Below, in pieces: positions 16,945 to 25,516 of a stretch of DNA of 64,000 bases (position 1 is its first letter; each line of letters begins with the position of its first letter). Both the position numbers and the translations under genes were made by a program. The notes below the pieces were generated by a model. It made no database searches and was not told where the DNA came from. It was given only the letters and a program-made list of their open reading frames with translations. The stretch is taken from contig CAXBLA010000001.1 in assembly GCA_963976625.1 (NCBI GenBank), positions 124,001-188,000 of the forward strand, in the 5' to 3' direction. The DNA is from UBA1924 sp963976625 (GTDB lineage Bacteria; Planctomycetota; Phycisphaerae; Phycisphaerales; UBA1924).

Positions 16945-18201
16945 ATGAATACCCCTCTCAAGCTTGCCCTTCGTGTTTCGCTCGCCTTCTCTGTGCTCTT
17001 CGCTTACGAAGCCATCGGCGAACCCGAAATCCCGGCGACCGACGAGTCCCCATCCTTCACCTTCATCGGCTTCGGCGATCGAACCGGCGGCCCGATCGAG
17101 GGTGTTGAAGTGCTCGAAGAAGCCGTGGGGATGGCGAACATGCTTGACCCAGATCTAGTCATGACCGTGGGGGACATGATCGAAGGCTATTGCTTGCCCA
17201 AACAATGGATGGAACAACACGAGGAGTTCAGCACCATCATGGACGGCTTGTCCATGCCCTGGTTCCCGGTCGCAGGCAATCACGATGTCTACGCACGCCC
17301 CAAGGTCGAGGGCGAACATCTCGAACGGTATAAGGCGCATTTCGGGCCGTTGACCTACAGCTTCGATCACAAGTTCGCCCACTTTGTCGTGCTCTTCAGC
17401 GACGAGTCATTCGATTATCTCAACCCGAGCCAAACCCAGAACATGTCCCAAGAGCAGATGGACTGGCTGACGGCTGATCTCGCCAGCACGGACGCCAAGC
17501 AAATCTTCGTCTTCCTGCACCATCCACGATGGACCAAGCAATACGAGGGCTGTAACTGGGACGAGGTCCACGCGATCTTGGCAAACGATGGACGACCGTC
17601 CACGGCCGTGGGCGGGCATGTCCACACGCTCCGCGACGACGGCACCCGTGACAATGTCCACTACCTCACCCTCGCCACCACCGGCGGCTGGCCCAAACGC
17701 GGGCTCGACCACGCCACCATCCATCACATCACCCAGTTCCAAGTCCGCGAAGATTCCGTTTCGATCGTCCACATCCCCATCGGTTCACTGATCGCCGGCG
17801 ATGCGTACCCGGGATCCGAGATCGACGAGATCAAGGAACTTGAAAAGGGTGACTGGTTAGTGATGGGGGGCATGCTCTACTCCGGCGGTAGTGGCGTGCT
17901 GAATTACTCCATCACAAACATCAGCTCGAATCCAATGGAGTATAAAGTGGGGCTCTATAAACCCGACGACTTTGATGTGTGGGTTACACAAAAAGAGTAC
18001 AAGCTCGTACCAGGAGAAGAGGCTGTTATCAGCATTAATATTCGGGAGAGCGTCGCCGAGTTTGATAAGTTGGAATCGACCGAGCTGATCGTGCGTGCGT
18101 ACTTCCCGCATCAGAATGGCGAGATCCAGCCTGTCTCCATCAAGCGGGTACTGCAGGATCCGATGGAGACACCTCCGTCTGAGGAGCCAGCACAACCGTG
18201 A
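16945..18201 (+). CDS. Secreted metallophosphoesterase
   Basis: The product has 418 residues with a signal peptide (KLALRVSLAFSVLFAYEAIG). The calcineurin-like metal site is complete: FGDR near residue 35, TVGDMIEGY, AGNHDVY, FLHHPRW and VGGHVH. After the catalytic domain (to about residue 285) comes a C-terminal domain with predicted beta-strands (about 300-410) whose function I cannot assign. AAGGAAG lies seven bases before the ATG. Its substrate is unknown; the family includes phosphodiesterases, phosphatases and nucleotidases. The last 62 bases overlap the convergent HExxH gene at 18140. Confidence 0.85.
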   Translation: MNTPLKLALRVSLAFSVLFAYEAIGEPEIPATDESPSFTFIGFGDRTGGPIEGVEVLEEAVGMANMLDPDLVMTVGDMIEGYCLPKQWMEQHEEFSTIMDGLSMPWFPVAGNHDVYARPKVEGEHLERYKAHFGPLTYSFDHKFAHFVVLFSDESFDYLNPSQTQNMSQEQMDWLTADLASTDAKQIFVFLHHPRWTKQYEGCNWDEVHAILANDGRPSTAVGGHVHTLRDDGTRDNVHYLTLATTGGWPKRGLDHATIHHITQFQVREDSVSIVHIPIGSLIAGDAYPGSEIDEIKELEKGDWLVMGGMLYSGGSGVLNYSITNISSNPMEYKVGLYKPDDFDVWVTQKEYKLVPGEEAVISINIRESVAEFDKLESTELIVRAYFPHQNGEIQPVSIKRVLQDPMETPPSEEPAQP

Positions 18202-18763
18202 TCGGCTTGCTCCGATCGCGGGGTTCGATATACGGGATCAACTCGACGGGCACCTTCTTGAGCCCCCGGCGTACGGCCTTCTCAATCGCGTAGTTGAGCG
18301 AATCGTGCATCCGTTCGTGCACGCGATCCGTCACATTGAGCCCCAGCTCGTGCATCGTGTCGATCGAAAACTTCCACGCGTAGTACTCTTCAAGGCATCG
18401 GGGTTTGTAGGTCCCGAACCCGATCGCGTGGTGCCCGATCTCGTGGAGGAAGATGGCCGCGGACATCGGGCCCTTGGGCTTAGGAGATTCGAGAAGTCTG
18501 GACACGCTCCCATCCTGATAGGTCACCTGCCAGGCAACCCCGGACATCGAGGATCGCCACTTGCGGACGCGCACGCCGTGGAGGGCGAGCATTTCCTTGG
18601 TGATCTGCTCATACTTGAGCTGCATCTTCCCAGCGGGCTTTGCTGATGTGCGGCTGGTTCGAGCGTTCGACTTGGGCGCGGGCTTCCTCTTCGCTGACGG
18701 TCGGCGTTTGGGCTTTCGGCTTGTCTTGGGCACCAGCAGGTCCCAGAGCGTGAGTGGATTCAT
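18140..18763 (-). CDS. Hypothetical protein with HExxH (HEIGHH) motif
   Basis: This 207-residue protein has a basic N-terminus (residues 11-45, rich in Lys, Arg, Ser and Pro; possibly nucleic-acid binding or simply disordered). A putative zinc-metallopeptidase motif, FLHEIGHHAIGF, follows at about residues 104-115, and a downstream ECxxWKFS-like helix (LEEYYAWKFSID) could supply a third ligand. No signal peptide is seen. It lies 10 bases upstream of fmt's stop side, on the same strand as def-fmt, so it is probably the last gene of the def-fmt operon. The 3' end overlaps the metallophosphoesterase gene by 62 bases on the opposite strand. I do not recognise the family; protease activity is inferred from the motif alone. 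Confidence 0.7.
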   Translation of the reverse strand: MNPLTLWDLLVPKTSRKPKRRPSAKRKPAPKSNARTSRTSAKPAGKMQLKYEQITKEMLALHGVRVRKWRSSMSGVAWQVTYQDGSVSRLLESPKPKGPMSAAIFLHEIGHHAIGFGTYKPRCLEEYYAWKFSIDTMHELGLNVTDRVHERMHDSLNYAIEKAVRRGLKKVPVELIPYIEPRDRSKPITVVLAPQTEVSPSDPAVPA

Positions 18764-18773
18764 AGTGAGTCAA

Positions 18774-19721
18774 TCAGTGAGCGAGCGGGAGCGGATTGCC
18801 GATGAGCAGTTCGCCGTTGTTGATCGTGCGTCCATTGGCGAATGCCTTCCATTCCATCGCCCGCTTATTCATCGGCTGCACCTGCAAGAACTCAATGCAG
18901 TGGCCGTCGCCGCATGCGACCAAACCCAGATCAGCATCAACGATGGTACCGGGGTGTTCTTGGGATTGCTGATCACTCGGTTTTGATTGGTTGATCTTGA
19001 TGGACTCGTTGCGAAAGCCCACCTTGATGCTCGGCCACGGATTGAGCCCGTTGATCCGGGCGCACACAAACCGAGCGGGCTGTGCAAAGTCAACCACGCC
19101 ATCGCTCTTGGACATCTTGGCCGCCAATGTGACCTGCGAAGGATCTTGGGTCAAGTACTCGACGCGATCGTGCGCTCGATCTTCGAGCACTTTGAGCACC
19201 AGCTCCGGCCCATCGTGTGAGAGCTGGTCGTGGAGCATGGCTGCCGTGAACTCCGGATTGATTGACCGCGACGACTGCGCCAGCACCGCGCCCGCGTCCA
19301 TCTCCTTGTCGATGGTGATGACCGAGTTGCCCGTGGTGGTCTCGCCCGCGACGATCGCCGAGTTGATCGGCGAGGCCCCACGCCAGCGGGGGAGCTTGCT
19401 GGCGTGCAGGTTGATCGCGAACCGGTCCTCGATCAACTTCTGCCCCAGATACTGCCCGTACGCGATGACGACCCATGCATCGGCTGCCCAGCTGCGCACG
19501 GTTTCGCGATGCTCGGGCAGGTTGATGTTCTCGGGTTTGATCATCGGGACATTGGGCAGGTGCTCGCCAGTCCACGCACCAATCGGTGTAGCGGTCAGCT
19601 TGCCGCCGCGCCCGGCCTTGCGATCGGGCTGCGTGACGATCCCGGTGATCGTGTGTTCTTGGGCGAGGCGCTCGAGTGTGGGGAGCCCGAAGGCACCCGA
19701 TCCTAAAAAAACAATGTTCAT
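18774..19721 (-). CDS. fmt: Methionyl-tRNA formyltransferase
   Basis: This 315-residue enzyme formylates Met-tRNA(fMet) using 10-formyl-tetrahydrofolate. Visible motifs are FLGSGAFGLPTLE at the N-terminus, TQPDRKAGRGGK, the catalytic Asn/His region NLHASKLPRWRGASPI, and TTGNSVITIDKEMDAGAVL. The C-terminal OB-like domain is present. An AAGGGG stretch precedes the ATG. It lies 30 bases downstream of def, the usual pairing of formylation and deformylation genes. Confidence 0.96.
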   Translation of the reverse strand: MNIVFLGSGAFGLPTLERLAQEHTITGIVTQPDRKAGRGGKLTATPIGAWTGEHLPNVPMIKPENINLPEHRETVRSWAADAWVVIAYGQYLGQKLIEDRFAINLHASKLPRWRGASPINSAIVAGETTTGNSVITIDKEMDAGAVLAQSSRSINPEFTAAMLHDQLSHDGPELVLKVLEDRAHDRVEYLTQDPSQVTLAAKMSKSDGVVDFAQPARFVCARINGLNPWPSIKVGFRNESIKINQSKPSDQQSQEHPGTIVDADLGLVACGDGHCIEFLQVQPMNKRAMEWKAFANGRTINNGELLIGNPLPLAH

Positions 19722-19751
19722 GCCCGTGCCCCTTCCGTGGGATCAGTAGTT

Positions 19752-20408
19752 TTAGCGTCGGCGTTTGGCCACCTTCTCCATGCCCCGGATCCGTGTCCGG
19801 TTTTTGAGCCGAGACATCTGGGTCATCTTGTCGAGGATCAGCACGCCGTCGAGGTGGTCGATCTCGTGCTGCCAGCAGCGAGCCAGCAACCCGGTGGCTT
19901 TGAGCGTCACTTCTTCGCCGCTCAGGTTGATCGCATTCATAGTCACAATTGCAGGGCGGTTGACCTCGCCGGTGATCCCTGGCAATGACAAGCACCCTTC
20001 GTCATAGGGCTCCAGATCGCCATCAAACTTGACGATCTCGGGGTTGAAGAACACGCCGGGTTCATCGCATGAGATCGGCAGCTCGGAATCATTTGATTCC
20101 CCCTCAAGCTCGGCATCCGCCGGCACATGGGCCACGAAGAGTCTCCACGACAGCCCAACTTGCGGGGCGGCCAGCCCGATCCCTTGGGCACCGTTCATCA
20201 AATCGATCATCCGATGGGCGACAAGGCGGAGTTCTTCGCCCCGAGGACAGGCCGAATCCTTGAGCCCGGCGATCGACTCAGCATCAAACGGCTTGGCCTT
20301 GGTCTTGAGAATCTCGGTTGGGTAGAGCTCGATCCGCAGCCCGGCCGGGTTCACGGCTGGGTGTTGGGTGGCATCTTGGTCGGTCTGGGTGGTGGGTTCG
20401 CTGCTCAT
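19752..20408 (-). CDS. def: Peptide deformylase
   Basis: The three deformylase motifs are present in this 218-residue protein: GIGLAAPQVGL, EGCLSLPGI (Cys metal ligand) and QHEIDHLDGVL (HExxH metal site). It removes the N-formyl group from nascent proteins and is paired with fmt. An in-frame GTG seven codons upstream is possible, but the ATG at 20408 has TACGAT ending six bases before it, fitting the leaderless pattern seen elsewhere in the window. It has an N-terminal extension of about 20 residues compared with the minimal enzyme. Confidence 0.95.
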   Translation of the reverse strand: MSSEPTTQTDQDATQHPAVNPAGLRIELYPTEILKTKAKPFDAESIAGLKDSACPRGEELRLVAHRMIDLMNGAQGIGLAAPQVGLSWRLFVAHVPADAELEGESNDSELPISCDEPGVFFNPEIVKFDGDLEPYDEGCLSLPGITGEVNRPAIVTMNAINLSGEEVTLKATGLLARCWQHEIDHLDGVLILDKMTQMSRLKNRTRIRGMEKVAKRRR

Positions 20409-20414
20409 CAACAA

Positions 20415-20420
20415 ATCGTA
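20415..20420 (-). promoter_or_regulatory. Putative -10 element (TACGAT) for leaderless def-fmt mRNA
   Basis: On the minus strand the hexamer ends six bases before the def ATG at 20408; no ribosome site lies in between. Confidence 0.45.
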
Positions 20421-20474
20421 TGTCCCCAAACCGAGGTTGTGGGCGAGAAACCCGCTTTGAGCCGATCAATCGCA

Positions 20475-20480
20475 TACACT
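20475..20480 (+). promoter_or_regulatory. Putative -10 element (TACACT) for the TPR gene, with leader and AGGAGG
   Basis: TACACT is followed by a leader of about 30 bases containing AGGAGG before the GTG at 20515. It is a contrast to the leaderless promoter of divergent def about 60 bases away. Confidence 0.4.
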
Positions 20481-20514
20481 TGGGGACGATTCGGTTTCAG
20501 GAGGAGCACAGACC

Positions 20515-21999
20515 GTGGCGATGTTTGGTAAAAAAAGCAAGAAGGACGATGAGAAGGTCGAAGCCGAGGCCCCCGTGGTCGAGGCGTTCTCCGCCAAGAA
20601 GGCCAAGCCCTTCTTCGATCGGGCCAAGACCGTACACGAATCCGGGAGCTACGAGTACGCGATGCAGTGCTGGCTGCTCGGGCTCGCCAAGGACCCGACT
20701 TCGATGTTTGGGCTCAACGCGTTCCTCAAATCCTCCGAGATCTATTCGGTCGAGAACCCAAAGAAGGGCAGCAAGACCACCAAGAGTGCCATCTCGGACA
20801 TCAAGGGCGATGTCGGGCGGTACCTTTCGGCCTTGCTTGACTTCGGGCTCAAACGTTTCGATGTGGGCAACGCGGTCAAGGTGACCTCAGCGGCGGCCAA
20901 GATCAACATCACCGAAGCCGTCACCATGCTCGGTGAGCACACCCTCAAGCTCGTCCAGAACGACCCCAAAGCCAAAAAAGACTCCTATGTCAAGCTCCTC
21001 GATGCGTTTGAAGCCGTCGGTGCCTTCAAACTCGCGGCCATCGCCGGCGAATCAGCCTGCAGGATCGATCAGGCGGATGCTGATCTCCAAGCCCGCGTCC
21101 GCAATATGCTCGCCAAGAGCACGATGACCTCGGGCGGCTACGACAACGACGAAGAAGGCGGCTTCCGCAAGAACATCCGCGACGCCGACAAGCAACTCGA
21201 ACTCGAACAGAAGGACTCGCTGGCCAAGACCGATTCGACCAAAGACGCGATCGTTGTTTCCACCGAGAAGAACTACACCCTGCGTCCGGATGACCTGCCG
21301 TCGCTTGAGCAGTATGCCAAGGCCTTGCTCGATCGTGGCAAGGGCTCCGATGAGCTCAAGGCCATGACGCTCTACAGCCAGGCTTACAAAAAAACCAACG
21401 AGTTCCGCTTCCGCAAGCAGGCCGGCGATATCCAGGTCATGCGTGCGGGGCGTTCGCTCCGCAAGATCGAAGCGCAGGCCAATGCGAATCCCGGCGATGC
21501 AGAACTCCAGGGCAAGCTTGCCAAGGCTAAGAAGCAATACGCCCAGATGCAGCTTGACGAGCTCAAGCTGCAGGTCAAAAACTACCCGACGGATCTGGGG
21601 CTCAAGTACAAGCTCGGCAAGATCCTCTTCGATAAAGAAGAGTACCAAGACGCGATCGAGCAGTTCCAGATCGCCCAGAACGACCCAAAGCTCCGGCGCG
21701 AGGTCCTTAATTTGATGGCACAATCGTTCCGCAAGCTCGAGGGCTGGGAAGACGCCGCCATCACGACCTTCGAGCAGGCCTTCGAGGGTATCACCGATGA
21801 GACCTCTGACCTAGGCATGGAGATCCGGTACGGGCTCATGGATGCACTCCAGGCCAAGGCAAACAAGGACCAAGAGATCGAGAGCGCACTCAAAGCCGAC
21901 AAGCTCGCGGCTGGGCTCGCGATCCAGCAGTTCAACTATCGCGATGTCCGCGAACGACGCGAAGAGATCAAGGCACTGATCGCACAGATCAAGGGCTAA
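20515..21999 (+). CDS. TPR-repeat protein of unknown function
   Basis: The protein has 494 residues. Start GTG (MAMFGKKSKK) is preceded by AGGAGG about nine bases upstream; an ATG two codons on is the alternative. It is mostly alpha-helical, with TPR-like units near residues 40-65 (AKTVHESGSYEYAMQCWLLG) and at about 355-400 (YKLGKILFDKEEYQDAIEQF). An acidic, charged middle and a coiled-coil-like stretch (about 200-240, 300-350) are also visible. There is no signal peptide, so it is probably cytoplasmic. I recognise no enzymatic motif. kdsB starts three bases after the stop, so the two are cotranscribed, though a functional link is not evident. Confidence 0.75.
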   Translation: MAMFGKKSKKDDEKVEAEAPVVEAFSAKKAKPFFDRAKTVHESGSYEYAMQCWLLGLAKDPTSMFGLNAFLKSSEIYSVENPKKGSKTTKSAISDIKGDVGRYLSALLDFGLKRFDVGNAVKVTSAAAKINITEAVTMLGEHTLKLVQNDPKAKKDSYVKLLDAFEAVGAFKLAAIAGESACRIDQADADLQARVRNMLAKSTMTSGGYDNDEEGGFRKNIRDADKQLELEQKDSLAKTDSTKDAIVVSTEKNYTLRPDDLPSLEQYAKALLDRGKGSDELKAMTLYSQAYKKTNEFRFRKQAGDIQVMRAGRSLRKIEAQANANPGDAELQGKLAKAKKQYAQMQLDELKLQVKNYPTDLGLKYKLGKILFDKEEYQDAIEQFQIAQNDPKLRREVLNLMAQSFRKLEGWEDAAITTFEQAFEGITDETSDLGMEIRYGLMDALQAKANKDQEIESALKADKLAAGLAIQQFNYRDVRERREEIKALIAQIKG

Positions 22000-22002
22000 G
22001 CC

Positions 22003-22767
22003 ATGCCCCATCCCTCCACAAGCTCGCCCGCAGTCGTCGCCATCATCCCGGCTCGGCTCAGTTCTACACGCCTGCCCCGCAAGGTGCTCTTGAACGAGAC
22101 CGGCAAGCCGATGATCGTGCATGTGGTCGAGACCGTCCGCCGCTCGACCATGCTCGATCGTGTTGTCGTCGCATGCGATGCTCAGGAAATCGTCGACGCC
22201 CTCGCCGGGCACGATGTCGAGGTGGTCTTGACTGATCCTGATCATCCCAATGGAACATCTCGGCTCTCGCAGGCCGCGGGCTTGCTGGGGCTTGCTGCCG
22301 ATGACATTGTGGTCAATGTGCAGGGCGATGAACCCGAGCTCGATCCAACGCTGATCGATCATGCCGTGGACGCCTTTGTGCGTTCAGGAGTCGAGATGGG
22401 CACCCTCGCTTCTCCGATGCAGCCCGGAGACCAGCCCGAGGACCCGAACCTTGTCAAGCTCGTCACCCGTCAGGGCGACGACGGCGTACACCGGGCGATC
22501 TACTTCTCTCGATCGCGTATCCCGCACGATCGAGATGCCAAGGGCGTAGTCTGTCTCAAGCACGCGGGGCTCTATGTCTACCGCCGGGCACTTCTGGATC
22601 GATTCGTCAGCTGGCCGATCTCTACACTCGAGTCCATCGAGCAACTTGAGCAACTGCGGGCGGTGGAGGCCGGGGTCGAGATCTCGGTGGCGATCCGCCC
22701 ATTTGTCCACAAAGGGATCGACACGCCGGAAGACTATCGGGGGTTTGTGGAGCGTCAGAAGCAATAA
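22003..22767 (+). CDS. kdsB: 3-deoxy-manno-octulosonate cytidylyltransferase (CMP-KDO synthetase)
   Basis: The 254-residue product shows IIPARLSSTRLPRKVL (nucleotide-binding start), VVNVQGDEPELDPTLI, YFSRSRIPHDRD and HAGLYVYRRALL, all matching KdsB. It activates KDO with CTP for lipid A-core assembly, evidence for an LPS-bearing outer membrane. The CTP supplier pyrG follows 70 bases downstream but has its own promoter-like hexamer. hldD at 38 kb serves the same pathway. Confidence 0.95.
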   Translation: MPHPSTSSPAVVAIIPARLSSTRLPRKVLLNETGKPMIVHVVETVRRSTMLDRVVVACDAQEIVDALAGHDVEVVLTDPDHPNGTSRLSQAAGLLGLAADDIVVNVQGDEPELDPTLIDHAVDAFVRSGVEMGTLASPMQPGDQPEDPNLVKLVTRQGDDGVHRAIYFSRSRIPHDRDAKGVVCLKHAGLYVYRRALLDRFVSWPISTLESIEQLEQLRAVEAGVEISVAIRPFVHKGIDTPEDYRGFVERQKQ

Positions 22768-22825
22768 ATTATCACGATTTTCACCCGATCCCGCAACCCG
22801 CTTGCACGATCGCCATCCGAGTTGG

Positions 22826-22831
22826 TACGAT
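22826..22831 (+). promoter_or_regulatory. Putative -10 element (TACGAT) for leaderless pyrG mRNA
   Basis: TACGAT ends five bases before the ATG at 22837; a weak TTGCAC lies 18 bases upstream of it (22802-22807). No Shine-Dalgarno is seen. Confidence 0.5.
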
Positions 22832-22836
22832 CTGAT

Positions 22837-24774
22837 ATGCCCCAACAAAACGACGCTGACGCAGGTCAAGATTCACCAAATCGTGTCCCCCAAGCATCCG
22901 GCGCCTCGCCGGGCGAAATCGTCGGCTCTGAGCTCCTCGCGGAAGCCGGGGAACGCTCGATGGCCAACTCCGAGTACTACTCGCCGATCCCGGATGGCTA
23001 CAAGAAGGGCAACCACAAATATGTCGTCATCCTCGGCACCGTGATGTCCGGTCTGGGCAAGGGTATCTTTAGCTCGTCGATGGCCAAGGTGCTCAAGGAC
23101 AAAGGCTTACGCGTCGCGCCGATCAAGTGCGAGGGATACCTCAATATTGACTCAGGGACACTCAACCCCTATCGCCACGGCGAAGTCTTCGTCCTCGATG
23201 ATGGCACGGAGTGCGACATGGACCTGGGAACCTACGAGCGGATGCTCAACCAGAACCTGATGAAACACAACTTCGTTACTTCGGGGCAGATCTACTCCGA
23301 GATCCTCGATCGCGAGCGCCAGGGCGTGTACCTCGGGCGCGATGTCCAGATGATCCCCCATGTGACCGGCGATGTGAAGCGAAGGCTTCGCGAATTGGCA
23401 CTGCGTGGCGATGGCACCGGCCCGGCCGATGTCGTCTTCGTCGAGGTCGGCGGCACCGTGGGCGACTATGAGAACGGGTTCTACATCGAAGCCCTGCGCG
23501 AGCTGGCATTCGAAGAAGGCCCGGGCAGCGTGTGCTTCGTCGCCCTCACCTATGTCATCGAGCCCAAGGCCCTGGGCGAGCAGAAATCCAAAGCCGCCCA
23601 GCTGGGCATCAAACGCCTGATGGAATCGGGCATCCAGCCCCACATGATCGCGTGCAGGGCGAGCAACGCCGTCGACGCCAAGGTCATGGAAAAAATCGCG
23701 ATGTTCTCGAATGTCCCGATGGACCGTGTGTTCTCGATGCACGATCGCCAGAGCATCTACACCATCCCCGACGAGATGCGAAACGAGGGGCTCGATCGTG
23801 AGATCCTCTCGATCCTCGACTTGCACACCCGCGTCGATGCCCGCAAAGAAGACGAAGCCCGCCGAAAATGGTCCACCTTTGTCGAGGGGCTTGTCGCCGA
23901 GAAGAAACATTCGGTGTCCGTCGCGATCACCGGCAAGTACGCCGACCTGATGGACGCGTACGCCTCGATACAAAAATCGCTCGAACACTGCGCGGCCCAC
24001 TTCCGCTGCGAGGTCAATCTCGATTGGATCGACACCACCAGCATCAACGATAAGAGCGTCCAGGCCCAGCTGGGGTCCTACGACGCGGTCATCGTGCCCG
24101 GTGGCTTCGGATCTCGCGGCGTCGAAGGCAAGATCTCGACGGTCAAATACTGCCGAGAGTCTGGCACGCCCTATCTCGGGATTTGCTTGGGCTTCCAGGT
24201 GGCTGTCATCGAGTTCGCCCGTAATGTGCTCGGGATCAAGGACGCGTACTCGACCGAGTTCGACCCGATGTGCGGCTCGCCTCTGATCTCTGAGCTCCCC
24301 GACCAGAAGAAGATCGAAGGGCTCGGCGGCACCATGCGTCTGGGCGCTCAGGATGTCCAGATCGTCCCCGATACGCTCGCGTCGTTCTTGGCCGGCGGCA
24401 AGAGCTCCATGCACGAACGCTTCCGCCATCGCTACGAAGTCGAACCCGCGTACATCGAGCAGCTCGAAGCGGGAGGGCTCAAGTTCTCAGGGCGTCACCC
24501 GGAGCAGCCGATCATGCAGATTCTTGAGCTGCCAGCGGGCAAAGCCGGCACAGACGAGGTCGCCCATCCATACTTTGTCGGGGCTCAGTTCCATCCGGAG
24601 CTGACCTCGCGTCCGCTCACGCCTCAGCCCATGTTCATGGGGCTCGTGGCCGCGGCTCTGGCGTCGAAATACCAACCGGACGAAGCGGAATGGAAGAAGC
24701 TCTATGCGTCTAACGCGGCTCTGCGGACCTGGCTCTACACCCGCAAGAACGGCAAGACTCAACCAACGAGCTGA
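22837..24774 (+). CDS. pyrG: CTP synthase (divergent, N-terminally extended)
   Basis: This 645-residue enzyme makes CTP from UTP, ATP and glutamine. It is longer than the usual 530-550 because of an extra N-terminal stretch of about 60 polar residues and a longer C-terminal region. The synthase domain keeps the P-loop (SGLGKGIFSSS), the HGEVFV block, the metal Asp in DMDLGTYE and Glu in EVGGTVGDYEN. It departs from the usual sequence in places: TVMSGLGKG for GGVVSSLGKG, KCEGYLNIDSGTLNPY for KxDPYxNVDPGTMSPY. The glutaminase domain is intact (GICLGFQ with Cys, and FHPE). Sixteen bases overlap the convergent gene at its 3' end. I chose the ATG at 22837 because of the -10 hexamer; an upstream TTG (22822) is the alternative. 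Confidence 0.93.
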   Translation: MPQQNDADAGQDSPNRVPQASGASPGEIVGSELLAEAGERSMANSEYYSPIPDGYKKGNHKYVVILGTVMSGLGKGIFSSSMAKVLKDKGLRVAPIKCEGYLNIDSGTLNPYRHGEVFVLDDGTECDMDLGTYERMLNQNLMKHNFVTSGQIYSEILDRERQGVYLGRDVQMIPHVTGDVKRRLRELALRGDGTGPADVVFVEVGGTVGDYENGFYIEALRELAFEEGPGSVCFVALTYVIEPKALGEQKSKAAQLGIKRLMESGIQPHMIACRASNAVDAKVMEKIAMFSNVPMDRVFSMHDRQSIYTIPDEMRNEGLDREILSILDLHTRVDARKEDEARRKWSTFVEGLVAEKKHSVSVAITGKYADLMDAYASIQKSLEHCAAHFRCEVNLDWIDTTSINDKSVQAQLGSYDAVIVPGGFGSRGVEGKISTVKYCRESGTPYLGICLGFQVAVIEFARNVLGIKDAYSTEFDPMCGSPLISELPDQKKIEGLGGTMRLGAQDVQIVPDTLASFLAGGKSSMHERFRHRYEVEPAYIEQLEAGGLKFSGRHPEQPIMQILELPAGKAGTDEVAHPYFVGAQFHPELTSRPLTPQPMFMGLVAAALASKYQPDEAEWKKLYASNAALRTWLYTRKNGKTQPTS

Positions 24775-25436
24775 TCGACGACATCCTTGAGGATCAACGC
24801 GCTCAGGATATCCGGAGTGCCGAAGCTGATCGATGAGTTGTGGATCAAAGTCTGGGCGTGAAGATGCGCCAGGTGACGGGTCTCCGCGTCATCGCCCTGC
24901 TGTGCGAGTGCGATAAAGACCTGCGTCGCCCATGGACGGTTGATCGCGTTGTCGGGCTGGAGCTCACGCGTGTGCCACGCCGCGGCGTTGAGGCAACGGT
25001 CGATCAGGCGATCAGAACCGAGTCGATTGGCGATCACCCAAAGTGCGTGAAGCGCACAGAGCTCAACCATCGTGCGGTACTCAATCGCGAGCGATGCAGA
25101 TTCATGTACAAGGGCGTCCTTGGGTTCGATCAGGCTAGCGATTCGTACTTCGTCGTACTTCCCGGATTGGATCATCCACCAGAGCCGTTGATCCAGGGCT
25201 TCGGGAGGGGACTGGGCTTCGAACTCGACCTCGAGCAGATACCCAAGGAACGGCTGATCCGTCGCCCGTCGATTCCCGTACTCGTCGGTGAAGGATTCGA
25301 TGTACGATGCCCGTTTAGAATCCGATTGATCAAACGGTACCGCAGACAACGGCTGGCGGATCAGCGACCGGATATGCCCGGCCCACTGGGCACCCGTCGG
25401 GATTTGAACCGGTTGATCGGCTGGATGATTTGCCAT
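24759..25436 (-). CDS. Hypothetical protein (225 aa)
   Basis: I do not recognise this protein. It is rich in Ala, Leu and Asp, appears alpha-helical (possible helical-repeat fold; segments at about 85-125 and 125-200), and has no signal peptide, membrane helix or obvious catalytic motif. The ATG at 25436 is preceded by TACGAT ending exactly five bases upstream, so the gene is probably real and leaderless; an ATG eight codons earlier is less likely. The 3' end overlaps the pyrG stop region by 16 bases. Confidence 0.65.
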   Translation of the reverse strand: MANHPADQPVQIPTGAQWAGHIRSLIRQPLSAVPFDQSDSKRASYIESFTDEYGNRRATDQPFLGYLLEVEFEAQSPPEALDQRLWWMIQSGKYDEVRIASLIEPKDALVHESASLAIEYRTMVELCALHALWVIANRLGSDRLIDRCLNAAAWHTRELQPDNAINRPWATQVFIALAQQGDDAETRHLAHLHAQTLIHNSSISFGTPDILSALILKDVVDQLVG

Positions 25437-25441
25437 GCTCG

Positions 25442-25447
25442 ATCGTA
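25442..25447 (-). promoter_or_regulatory. Putative -10 element (TACGAT) for the leaderless hypothetical gene
   Basis: The hexamer on the minus strand ends five bases before the ATG at 25436. The promoter is divergent from panC. Confidence 0.45.
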
Positions 25448-25516
25448 GACTATTGTTCATCGACGAGCCGTTGCCAAACTGTCACCAGCAACAGAATCGA
25501 ACCGAAAGCAGCCCCC

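Noticed and set aside
23152..24429. A 425-codon minus-strand frame within pyrG
   Set aside because: Shadow of pyrG; no domain and no start signal.
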